Assembly: GCF_900607225.1 (NCBI RefSeq)
Contig: NZ_LR027842.1
Coordinates: 1,780,396-1,844,395 of the forward strand
DNA: 64,000 nt
Reading direction: 5' to 3'
Origin: [Pseudopropionibacterium] massiliense
GTDB lineage: Bacteria; Actinomycetota; Actinomycetes; Propionibacteriales; Propionibacteriaceae
Numbering within the stretch: position 1 is the stretch's first letter; every line of letters begins with the position of its first letter. This document shows, piece after piece, positions 36,331 to 44,295 of the stretch. The notes beneath the pieces are model-generated. The model was not told the origin of the DNA and did not search any database. It saw nothing but the letters and a program-made list of their open reading frames with translations. The translations under genes and the position numbers were made by a program.

Positions 36331-36686
36331 AGCTGGTCGACTCGACACCAAGCCGCACTCCCCCGAAGCTGGTTGAGCCGACCCGCGGGCCCTTGAAAGG
36401 CAGGGCGACCTTCCCCAGAAGCTGGTTGAGCCGAACTGCGAGCGTCAGCGAGCAGGTCGAGTCGAAACCCCTTGCACGTGTCTGGGGACTGAAGTCAGGT
36501 TCTGGCCACCGGGCGCCGGGAGTGGTTTCGACTCAGCCGTTCGCTGGCGCTCACGTGCTGGCTCAACCAACTTCAAAGGGGGCGACTCGGGACGCTCGTC
36601 CCTCGCGACCCGGCTCAACCAGCTTCGGGAAGAGGAAGTTGGTTGAGCCGACCTGCGAGCGTCAGCGAGTAGGTCGAGTCGAAACC
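36331..36686. repeat. Cluster of dispersed intergenic repeats (REP-like, both orientations)
   Basis: At least six copies or partial copies of one motif fill the gap after the aldo/keto reductase. The core reads AAGCTGGTTGAGCCGA, then about 12 variable bases including GCGAGCGTCAGCGAG, then AGGTCGAGTCGAAACC. Good copies are at 36417-36471 and 36634-36686. An inverted copy is at 36522-36575, another partial inverted copy lies near 36583-36630, and partial ones near 36331 and 36364. Single diverged copies occur at 35326 and around 60047-60130. The units are imperfect palindromes and look like REP elements moved by a RAYT-type protein. No such gene is in view. Confidence 0.8.
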
Positions 36687-36700
36687 ATGCCGAAGAGCGG

Positions 36701-37315
36701 TCAGCCTTCGGGGATCTCGCGGTACATGGTCACGGGATAGTCGGACTCGGTCATGTGCAGCCACTCCTTGGCGGTGAAGCCGAAGCGCTCGTAGAGTCGC
36801 TGGCTTCCCAGGGTGGTGGCTTCCAGGTATGCGGGCAGACCGGCCTCGTCGACCACCTCGAGGCGGTGGTTCAGCAGCCGAGACCCGATACCGAGGCCAC
36901 GCGCCTCCTCACCGACAACGATGTCGACGAGGTACCAGTGGGCGTGATCGGGACGGCTCTTGGCAAAGACATCGAGAGTCCTCAGGGTCTGCGGCAGGTG
37001 ACGCAACCCCACCGCCGAGACCACCCGCGGCAGCTCACGCACCTTCGCCCAACTGGAGGTCTTGCGGTCGGGCGACTCCCATGCCGCAGCGCCGACCAGG
37101 CGGCCGTCGTCCTCCCGGCGGGCCAGATCGACGGCCCCTCCCGCCATCGCCCCGGTCCGCAACTCGGACAGGAACACCTTCGTCAGACGCTGCAGCCGGT
37201 TCCGCTCCCCCGGGATCATCACCGCGATCACCGGGTCGTCACGGAAAGCCGCAGCGAACAGACCAGCCACCTCAGGCAGGTCCGCCTCCTCCCCCTGGAC
37301 GATGGCAATGGTCAT
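36701..37315 (-). CDS. GNAT-family N-acetyltransferase
   Basis: The 204-residue acetyltransferase has the acetyl-CoA-binding loop EEARGLGIGSRLLNHRL preceded by the WYLVDIVV strand. The family's C-terminal AYLEATTLGSQRLYERFGF block follows. The N-terminal half (EVAGLFAAAFRDDPVIAVMIPGE) resembles the group of GNATs that includes actinomycete self-resistance and amine acetylating enzymes. ATG at 37315 was chosen with GAAGGGAT upstream; an in-frame start 22 codons earlier is unlikely. The substrate is unknown. The gene is the last chromosomal-looking gene before the defence island. Confidence 0.88.
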   Translation of the reverse strand: MTIAIVQGEEADLPEVAGLFAAAFRDDPVIAVMIPGERNRLQRLTKVFLSELRTGAMAGGAVDLARREDDGRLVGAAAWESPDRKTSSWAKVRELPRVVSAVGLRHLPQTLRTLDVFAKSRPDHAHWYLVDIVVGEEARGLGIGSRLLNHRLEVVDEAGLPAYLEATTLGSQRLYERFGFTAKEWLHMTESDYPVTMYREIPEG

Positions 37316-37489
37316 TCGGTATCCCTTCGGCGGTCGTGGTTCTGGTAGATGGTGGCGCTCCTCAAGAAGGAGCAAGTACAACTCATCAGACTACCAGCAA
37401 GATCGATACGAGGAGACTTAGTCACAGGCGACACCTAGGCCAGCGAAACCCCTAGTCAGACCACACTTGAGGACGGCTGTGAATAAGCC

Positions 37490-39637
37490 TCATTCTTCTT
37501 GCTCTACTGCGCTTGCGCCTGATTCTTCAATGAAAGAAGCAGCAAACTCTCTGCGATACACCCAATCATTACCAGACAAAGGGTAATGGGACGTGTAGTC
37601 AATACTGCGAGCCGGTATATCCGTGAGCTGAGTAAACAAATTGCCATCGAACGACACCGCCCCAAACCCGCTGGGCTCATAATAGGAAAGACCCACCAGG
37701 CGAGCTGCGACATCTTGGGGCGTGAACTCACTGCTCCTCAAGCCTCTACGGACACACTCAATTAGTTTGTCCCGCTCCGGCGAGGCGAGAACTTGATCCA
37801 GCAGAAATGCCATACGGATATCTGGGCAGGCTCCGTCACGTTCTCGCAAATTGGCAAGAATCTCTGGCACCAACCGTCGGTATTCACGACTAAGCGTATC
37901 TTTAAGCGCGGAGATCGTTTTGGCTTCCAAGCCTTCAACGCGCTTCGCAGCAAGCGATATTACCTCCAATCTTCGATCAGGGAGCTTGCAGGCTCCTAGC
38001 TCGTGATCCAAGTTCACATCAGGATCTTCCTCCAGCAATAAATGAAGAAGTGTGCTGGCCCATCTTAGAAGTGCAAGATATGGCGTTCGCACCACCCAAG
38101 GGGGATAGGGGTTTGAGCCCAGACACCCCATTGCCATCTCCAGCAGATTACGTTTCAATGGCCCCCTAGGACCGTCGTGATATGACCGCTCGATTACATT
38201 CGGGTAGTGCGCATTGATCTTGCTCAAGATCAGATTTAGTCGCGCCTCATCAGATTCCTTAAGCAGCTTCTTGAGATCACCTGGATTGTTTTCCACGGCT
38301 TTACCAAGTGCGCACCTTATTTCCCCATCGGGAATGTCTCCTTCCGGCATACTCTGGGCAAGATAGCGATCAAAATAGTTGGGGTTTGCAAATCGCGGAG
38401 ACTTGAGAGGCCGACCAGCTAGCCCTTTGGCAGCGGGAAAGATGGCCTCCAGCAAAGTCAATGCGTCCTTCCTGTCTCTCTCGCACTCCAAAGTCTGCAC
38501 AAGAGGACTCCAGTCAACTTCCTTCTCACTTGAAGGATTTGCAAGTGTCTCGAACGGGGAATCATCAGTTGCCGTGAGTTTGGTTTTCCAGTACTGAAGT
38601 TGAGAAAATACGCTTGGAAATTGAATTCGCAGGAACACGGCGAGCACTAGATCCGTATTATCAACCTCACCCGGAGCATGAATATTAAATTCTTCACGCA
38701 GCTGAGCGAAAAACCTTGCAAGGGCACGCGGAGTACCGAGTTGCGACGGCATTGTTTCCAGAATAATACCATCAATACGATGAGATTCGAAACCCTTTCC
38801 CGTTTTGTCCAGCAACAGCACTTCATTCAATCCATCAGATATAAGTTTTACAATCTGTCCACTCAACAGAGGAGGGAGGGTCAGTGGGTACTGAATAATC
38901 TTCTCCATAAAGGCGTGCGCCCGCATTTGAGACAGGTCTTCCCGACCGGAAGACCGGACAATATCCACCAAGGTCTGCTCATCGTACGCAAGCAAAAAAT
39001 CGACCCCCGGAAACCTCCCAAGAAGTCGCACGACTTTTAGAAGAACAAGCAGTTCATCGACTTGCAATCGATCAATATCATCCACAATCACGAGTATCGG
39101 GGAATTCAATTCGCGCAACCCGTTGGAGAGTTCTTCGAATAGCACTTTCCACGGTTTTTGCTTTTGCAATTTATCTTCAATAACCTTAGCGGCTGAGCCG
39201 ATCATTCCACCAACCATCGGGACAAATGACCCCGCTGATCGAACAATCCACATGTACTCAGCGAGCAGCTTTCGCAATCTCTTTCTATTCCTCCTTGGGA
39301 CATCCGGGATGACACTCGACAAGGCTGCAAAGAACTCCGAAAGCATTCCATCAATCCCCGCCGTCGCCCAAGGAGTGAATGAGACGATTCTCCATTCTCG
39401 CCTCGATTCCTGAAACTGTTTCAGGAATATTGAAATCAATGCGATAATAGATGATTTCCCACACCCCCACGGACCTTCGAGTCCGTATACGATACTCGAA
39501 TTAACCGAATGATTTCTGTGAATCAATTTCGCGATTCGTTCTGCAACAGGGGCGCGATTGAATCTATCTTGCTCCACTGCTTCGATCGGATCGTCATGCC
39601 AGCCTTTGGGCTGCGGACCGCTTGCTTCGCTCAACAT
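37490..39637 (-). CDS. KAP-family P-loop NTPase
   Basis: The 715-residue protein is a KAP NTPase. Walker A is GLEGPWGCGKSS (about 52-63), and the following VSFTPWATAG is the family's 'WxA' block. Walker B is ILVIVDDIDRL (about 170-182), and LLAYDEQTLV matches the sensor region. A weakly hydrophobic segment near SFVPMVGGMIGSA between Walker A and B is where many KAP proteins insert membrane helices. The remaining ~450 residues are helical and unassigned. KAP NTPases are common in phage-defence islands but have no single known mechanism. The gene is clearly A+T-richer than its neighbours. ATG at 37637 plus 2000, that is 39637, follows AGGTGGGG; an in-frame GTG lies three codons before it. It lies 121 bp downstream of the DUF499 gene. 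Confidence 0.85.
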   Translation of the reverse strand: MLSEASGPQPKGWHDDPIEAVEQDRFNRAPVAERIAKLIHRNHSVNSSIVYGLEGPWGCGKSSIIALISIFLKQFQESRREWRIVSFTPWATAGIDGMLSEFFAALSSVIPDVPRRNRKRLRKLLAEYMWIVRSAGSFVPMVGGMIGSAAKVIEDKLQKQKPWKVLFEELSNGLRELNSPILVIVDDIDRLQVDELLVLLKVVRLLGRFPGVDFLLAYDEQTLVDIVRSSGREDLSQMRAHAFMEKIIQYPLTLPPLLSGQIVKLISDGLNEVLLLDKTGKGFESHRIDGIILETMPSQLGTPRALARFFAQLREEFNIHAPGEVDNTDLVLAVFLRIQFPSVFSQLQYWKTKLTATDDSPFETLANPSSEKEVDWSPLVQTLECERDRKDALTLLEAIFPAAKGLAGRPLKSPRFANPNYFDRYLAQSMPEGDIPDGEIRCALGKAVENNPGDLKKLLKESDEARLNLILSKINAHYPNVIERSYHDGPRGPLKRNLLEMAMGCLGSNPYPPWVVRTPYLALLRWASTLLHLLLEEDPDVNLDHELGACKLPDRRLEVISLAAKRVEGLEAKTISALKDTLSREYRRLVPEILANLRERDGACPDIRMAFLLDQVLASPERDKLIECVRRGLRSSEFTPQDVAARLVGLSYYEPSGFGAVSFDGNLFTQLTDIPARSIDYTSHYPLSGNDWVYRREFAASFIEESGASAVEQEE

Positions 39638-39758
39638 GCACCCCACCTATCGAAGCCCCGCATCACGCGACGCCCCGACACTCCGGCGCCAAGAAGATAT
39701 ACGGTTCGAGGTTCAGCCACCCCAGCACCATCCCTTCACGTTTCGTTTCATTCCCACG

Positions 39759-42700
39759 TCAGCTTTTCTCGAACCCAGAACTGGGATCGAATTTGAGGAC
39801 TCGGGCGTTTTCGCTGATGGTTCGGATTTCGGTGTCGTTGAATCCTTCGGTTTTCACCGCTTGGATGTCGATGGTGATCTCCAGGCGGGCCCCTGCCCCT
39901 GCCAGGCGGTCGATGATCTCCCGGGTGATGTTTCCGATGTCGCGGGAGTAGAGTTCGGGGTCGATCTTCACCGATCCGAAGAAACGCGCGGCCACGGTCT
40001 TGACCACTTCATCCACCCCGGCCCTGTCGGCTTCCCCAATGCCCGGTGCAACCCGGACCACATCGACGTGTCCCCCCTCCGATTGGCTGTCGGCTGCAGC
40101 CGGGGGTGCGGTTTCCCGGGCGGCGCGGTCTGCGTCGAGTTGTTCCTGAGCACGGGCAGGATCCACCAGCAGGGTGCTGTCGGTCACCTGGATCGTCGCA
40201 TTCGGGTCGGGTGGCAGCACAAGCCCCCGGTAGCGCCCGGTTTCCGAATCCTTGCCCGCCGCGATTCCGAAGCATTCGTTCTCCACCAGGATGGCGGTTA
40301 GCGCACGCTCGATGGCAGCATCGAGCACCTCGCGTTTCACGAGCCGATCCATGTAGATGTAGCGGGTGAAATACCCCCACAACTCACCGACGCTGATCTC
40401 ACCGGTTTCACGCCACCTGGCGCCGAGTTTATCACGCAGGGTGGACCCGAGAATTGCCGCACCGAACTCGGTGACGAGCAAATCACCACACCGCATCTTG
40501 TAGGAAACCCGCTCCGCCAATGACCTACCGCCGGAATCGGACACCTTATCCTCCTCCAGCTCGAAGGGTTGCGTCGTTTCGGGTTGCACAGGGTAGACCA
40601 TCCAGATGAAGGTGCCTCGAATGCGATCCGCGACCACCTGATCGAAATTACCCACCTGCTCGTCGGCCTGTTTCCGCTGCTGGACCGACAGGTTTAGGGA
40701 TTCGCTGGTCGCCTGAACCTGTTTCCACCCGAGATAGGCGCGAGTCGCGGCCTCCAGCCCATCCAGCTGGTTCCTGTCCGCCAGCAAGAACACCACAGTG
40801 TTGCGGTGAATGCGCTGGCTGGCGCCCTTGGCCCCGACGGCGTCATGAACCCACCGGTATGCTTCGGATTCCCGGCTCTCCTGTTTGCGCCAGGAATACC
40901 GGGGATGAGCTATGACCAGACGCACATCCTCCAGATCGGGAATGTCGGCGCTCGACTCCGGGGAGATGTGAACCCGGTCGAACACGTCGCGGGACCTTTC
41001 CTCCGCGCGCAGCCGACGGGTGATCTCGTTCCACACCTTCTCGGGATCCTCGCGGAGCCGCTCGGCGTAATCATTGGCCGTCTTGGTCACCGACGGCTGC
41101 GTGTCGAACCAGTAATGCCCCTGCTCCTCGTAGAAATAGGTGGACCGCTGGGCCAGCAGTTCGAGGGCACTGCCGAAATTACCCAGCGTGTCGCCGGGAA
41201 TCGCAGTGCCGAGCCACAGGTACTGCTTGTCCAATCCCCTGTGGGTACTCCGGACGCGCGGAGCAGCACCCATGAAAATCGCGCGCGCTAGCCGCTGGGT
41301 GACGAACCGCTGCCCCAGGCTCGGGCGCTCCAGGTCGATGCGCTGAGCCATGGAACTGGGCCCGTCGATGTCGGAATCAATGATCGGTTTCCACTGATCC
41401 TCTAGGTACTGGGTCAGATCGGTGTTGACCGTCGTCGCGTCCAACGGCACATTACCGAGAAGAATGAGCGGTGAGGCGTCCTCGGACTTCCACAGTTCGT
41501 GGACTATCGACGACACGAGTTTCAGCACGCCACGGGTGCGTTGGAATCGTTCCAGCGTGGACCAGTCCTCGTAGAGCCGATCCAACAGCTCGGGATGAAG
41601 CGGATAGGAGACGCGGATTCGTTTCTCGTACTCGTCGCTGACCTTCGCTGCGTCGCGCGGGAAAAGCGCCGCGTGGCTCTGGTAGAAGCCCACGAAATTG
41701 CGCGCCACCGCGGCAATCGTCCTGAGTGCCTCGGCATCCGCGGGCTGGAACAGGCGGCGGCGGACTATCTCGAACGACTCGTTCTTGCTGGACGGCCTCC
41801 ACTGATCGGCCACCCGGCGAATCACGTTCTGGAGACGCTCCAACGCGAGCTGACCGTTCGCGCCACCGACCTCGATATCGCTGCCGGCGCCGGCCGCGCC
41901 TGTGTCCGAAGCCGGAATGGAGACCACCAGCATCGCCCCCGGCACGGACCGGACGATCTCGGTCAGCGACTGGGCGAAGGTGAACTGCGTCTCGAAGGAA
42001 CCCGACGGCAACTCCTTGTCCGTGACGAGCTGCCTGGCGTAGGCCACCCATTCGTCGATCAGGATCAGCGCCGGCGCGTACTTCTGGATCAGCGTTCGCA
42101 GGGCCGATCCGGGATTGGTCCCGGATCGGTCCGCATCCGCGACCATCTCGTAGGCTTCCCGCCCGCCCAGCTGCCAGGCGAGCTCCCCCCACAGGGTGTG
42201 GATCTTCGTGCCGTCCGGTTTGGTGTGCGTGGAGCCGGCCTGCAGGTAGGTTCCAACCAGGGCCACTCGCCGCACCCCGAGCTTCTCGAGCCGCGGGTTT
42301 CCGTTCCCGGCGACGAGGTCTTGGATCTCCTGGGGCATGTCCTGCGCGGGGATGCCGCTGAACAGGTGGTAGAGGGCAAGCATCGAGTGGGTTTTGCCGC
42401 CGCCGAAGTTGGTCTGGAGGTTCACCACGGGGCTGGCGTTGCCGTCGCCGCTCATGCGACGCAGGGCCCGGCTGAGTAGGTCCCGTAGGCCCTCGGTGAG
42501 GTAGGTGCGGGTGAAGAACTCTCCCGGGTCGCCGTACTCGGGGCTGGTGGCCTGGCCGGTGTGCACCAGGTGCAGGTCGGCGGCGAACTCCGAGGCGGTG
42601 AACTCGCCGCGCGCCACGTCGTCGTGGGGATGGATCACCTCGCGCCACGGCTTCAGCCCGCCGCCCGGCTTGAGCGATGCCTTTCTCGTCCTCTTCACCT

Positions 42701-43148
42701 GCTGGCGGGTCTGGTCCTCGTAGACGGTGCGCCGCAGATCGGAGCGCATCTTGCGCACATCGGCCGCGGAATCGGCGGATCCCACCGCCTGGAGGAGCCG
42801 CACGATTGTGTCGAGGGCGCGATCGGTGTCGTCGGAACTGAACGGCGCGTTGTGGGCCCACTGGTTGCGGGTCTCCCGCAGCTCCGAGGCGAAACTCTGC
42901 TGCGCCCGGGACAGCACATCCCTGAACTCGTAACCGCGTTCGGTGATCGCGCGCAGCTGCACCTGGACATCGTGTTTCGCGAGGATCTTCGGGGCACTCC
43001 CCCGGCGTCGCGCGTCCTCGTCGGCCCACATCGTCGGCCACTGCGACGATCCGTAGACCTTGGTCATCACCTCGTCCACCACATCCTGGAGGCCCTCGGA
43101 GAGCAGGTCGAAGGCCTTGCTGATTCGGTCCCGGTTGTTCACTGCCAT
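39759..43148 (-). CDS. DUF499-type ATPase with N-terminal Swt1-like HEPN domain
   Basis: The 1,129-residue protein opens with a helical domain of the Swt1-HEPN type. Its motif R94-N-x3-H99 (ETRNQWAH) is the HEPN ribonuclease signature. The P-loop ATPase follows: Walker A NFGGGKTHS (about 247-255) and Walker B ALILIDEWVAY (near 360), with the arginine-rich NVIRRVADQW helix further on. The C-terminal half matches DUF499 proteins, and the tail (from ~1,000) is acidic. DUF499 ATPases accompany DUF1156 methylases and helicases in antiviral loci. It lies 40 bp after the nuclease gene. The ATG at 43148 has AGGAGA upstream. Confidence 0.85.
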   Translation of the reverse strand: MAVNNRDRISKAFDLLSEGLQDVVDEVMTKVYGSSQWPTMWADEDARRRGSAPKILAKHDVQVQLRAITERGYEFRDVLSRAQQSFASELRETRNQWAHNAPFSSDDTDRALDTIVRLLQAVGSADSAADVRKMRSDLRRTVYEDQTRQQVKRTRKASLKPGGGLKPWREVIHPHDDVARGEFTASEFAADLHLVHTGQATSPEYGDPGEFFTRTYLTEGLRDLLSRALRRMSGDGNASPVVNLQTNFGGGKTHSMLALYHLFSGIPAQDMPQEIQDLVAGNGNPRLEKLGVRRVALVGTYLQAGSTHTKPDGTKIHTLWGELAWQLGGREAYEMVADADRSGTNPGSALRTLIQKYAPALILIDEWVAYARQLVTDKELPSGSFETQFTFAQSLTEIVRSVPGAMLVVSIPASDTGAAGAGSDIEVGGANGQLALERLQNVIRRVADQWRPSSKNESFEIVRRRLFQPADAEALRTIAAVARNFVGFYQSHAALFPRDAAKVSDEYEKRIRVSYPLHPELLDRLYEDWSTLERFQRTRGVLKLVSSIVHELWKSEDASPLILLGNVPLDATTVNTDLTQYLEDQWKPIIDSDIDGPSSMAQRIDLERPSLGQRFVTQRLARAIFMGAAPRVRSTHRGLDKQYLWLGTAIPGDTLGNFGSALELLAQRSTYFYEEQGHYWFDTQPSVTKTANDYAERLREDPEKVWNEITRRLRAEERSRDVFDRVHISPESSADIPDLEDVRLVIAHPRYSWRKQESRESEAYRWVHDAVGAKGASQRIHRNTVVFLLADRNQLDGLEAATRAYLGWKQVQATSESLNLSVQQRKQADEQVGNFDQVVADRIRGTFIWMVYPVQPETTQPFELEEDKVSDSGGRSLAERVSYKMRCGDLLVTEFGAAILGSTLRDKLGARWRETGEISVGELWGYFTRYIYMDRLVKREVLDAAIERALTAILVENECFGIAAGKDSETGRYRGLVLPPDPNATIQVTDSTLLVDPARAQEQLDADRAARETAPPAAADSQSEGGHVDVVRVAPGIGEADRAGVDEVVKTVAARFFGSVKIDPELYSRDIGNITREIIDRLAGAGARLEITIDIQAVKTEGFNDTEIRTISENARVLKFDPSSGFEKS

Positions 43149-43188
43149 CGGTGTCTCCTACGACGTGGTGCCTGCGTGTCGGGTGTGG

Positions 43189-44292
43189 TCAGTCATCTCG
43201 GTCCTCGGTTGCCGGGGTGATCTGGTGTCGGGCGATCCGTTCCCGGGCGTCCCGGTAGATCTCCTGGATGCGTGTCTCGAGTTTCTCCTTGGGCGGCAGT
43301 GTGGTCCAGTACTCGGCCACGACTATGCCGTCCTTGTGCATCTCCAGCAGCTCCACCTGTTCCCGGCTCGCCTCGGTGCACAGGATGAGGCCGATGGGTG
43401 CCTCCTCGCCGGGCTGCCTTTCGTACCGGTCGAGCCATTTGAGGTAGAAGTCCATCTGGCCCTTGTAACTCGGTTTGAACTTCCCGATCTTCAGTTCGAC
43501 GGCGATCAACCGCCTCAGCGGGCGGCTGAAGAACAGCAGGTCGAGGTAGAAGTCGTCGTTGTCGACGGTCATCCGTTGCTGCCGGGAGACGAATGCCCAG
43601 CCGTTGCCGACCTCCAGGAGGAACGCCTCCATCTCCCGGATGATCGCTTCCTCCAGGTCCCGCTCCGCCCAGGAGTCGTGCAAACCCAGGAACTCCAAGA
43701 AGTAGGGATCGCAGAAACTGTCCGCCGGGATCATCGACCCGCCCAGCGCCTGGGCGTTGGCGTTCTCCTTGCGTTCGTAGCCGTGACGCCCGATAAGTTC
43801 CCGCAACGCCCGGACGCTCAGCCGCGCGCTGACGGCCTGGTCGATGTAGTAGGCCCGCGCCTCCGGGGACCGGACCGGCAGGAGGGTCAGGATGTGGCTC
43901 CAGCTCAATTGTCGCGACAGTGATACGACAATCTCCTCGTCAGAGAAGACCTGGGAGAACTGGATCATGCGGTACAGGTTCGCTCTGGTGAAACCTCGGC
44001 CGAACCTCCGAGTCAATTGTGGCTCCAGTGAAGCAACAATCTCTTTGGCGTAGTCAGCGCGGGTTTCACACAGGATCTCCGTATCGATCATCCGCCCGAT
44101 GTGCCAATGCATCAAGGTCAGGGCCGCATTGGCCTGTGTGGCGACGGCGGCACGGGTCTGTTCGATGAGAGAAGAGACCCGTTCCAGCAGGGAGCCCTCC
44201 CCGGACAGCGCCGCTTGGTGAATGGGGGTGAGATCCGCTCCCGCGGAGGTCGCGGGCCTCGGGACCGGTTCTGGGTGGTTGTGCGTGGTCAC
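43189..44292 (-). CDS. DUF1016/YhcG-type PD-(D/E)XK nuclease
   Basis: The 367-residue protein has a helical N-terminal DUF1016 region (ALTLMHWHIGRMIDTEIL, GFTRANLYRMIQFSQVF, LSWSHILTLLPVRSPEAR). A nuclease core at about residues 245-275 shows the catalytic set DFYLDLLFFSRPL then AVELKIG (Asp...Glu-x-Lys). The family's GQMDFYLKWLD and PIGLILCTE blocks follow. DUF1016 proteins sit in many restriction loci and are predicted DNA nucleases. The GTG start lies three bases after the methylase stop codon, so it belongs to the same operon. Its insertion between methylase and DUF499 ATPase is a variation on the basic three-gene set. Confidence 0.9.
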   Translation of the reverse strand: MTTHNHPEPVPRPATSAGADLTPIHQAALSGEGSLLERVSSLIEQTRAAVATQANAALTLMHWHIGRMIDTEILCETRADYAKEIVASLEPQLTRRFGRGFTRANLYRMIQFSQVFSDEEIVVSLSRQLSWSHILTLLPVRSPEARAYYIDQAVSARLSVRALRELIGRHGYERKENANAQALGGSMIPADSFCDPYFLEFLGLHDSWAERDLEEAIIREMEAFLLEVGNGWAFVSRQQRMTVDNDDFYLDLLFFSRPLRRLIAVELKIGKFKPSYKGQMDFYLKWLDRYERQPGEEAPIGLILCTEASREQVELLEMHKDGIVVAEYWTTLPPKEKLETRIQEIYRDARERIARHQITPATEDRDD

Positions 44293-44295
44293 GAG

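Noticed and set aside
36331-36686. Repeat cluster considered as a CRISPR array
   Set aside because: The units vary in length and orientation, have no regular spacers, and there are no cas genes in the window.
41452-43041. Long open frame (529 codons) on the minus strand inside the DUF499 gene
   Set aside because: Same strand but another frame of a gene with clear motifs; the translation is arginine/proline nonsense.
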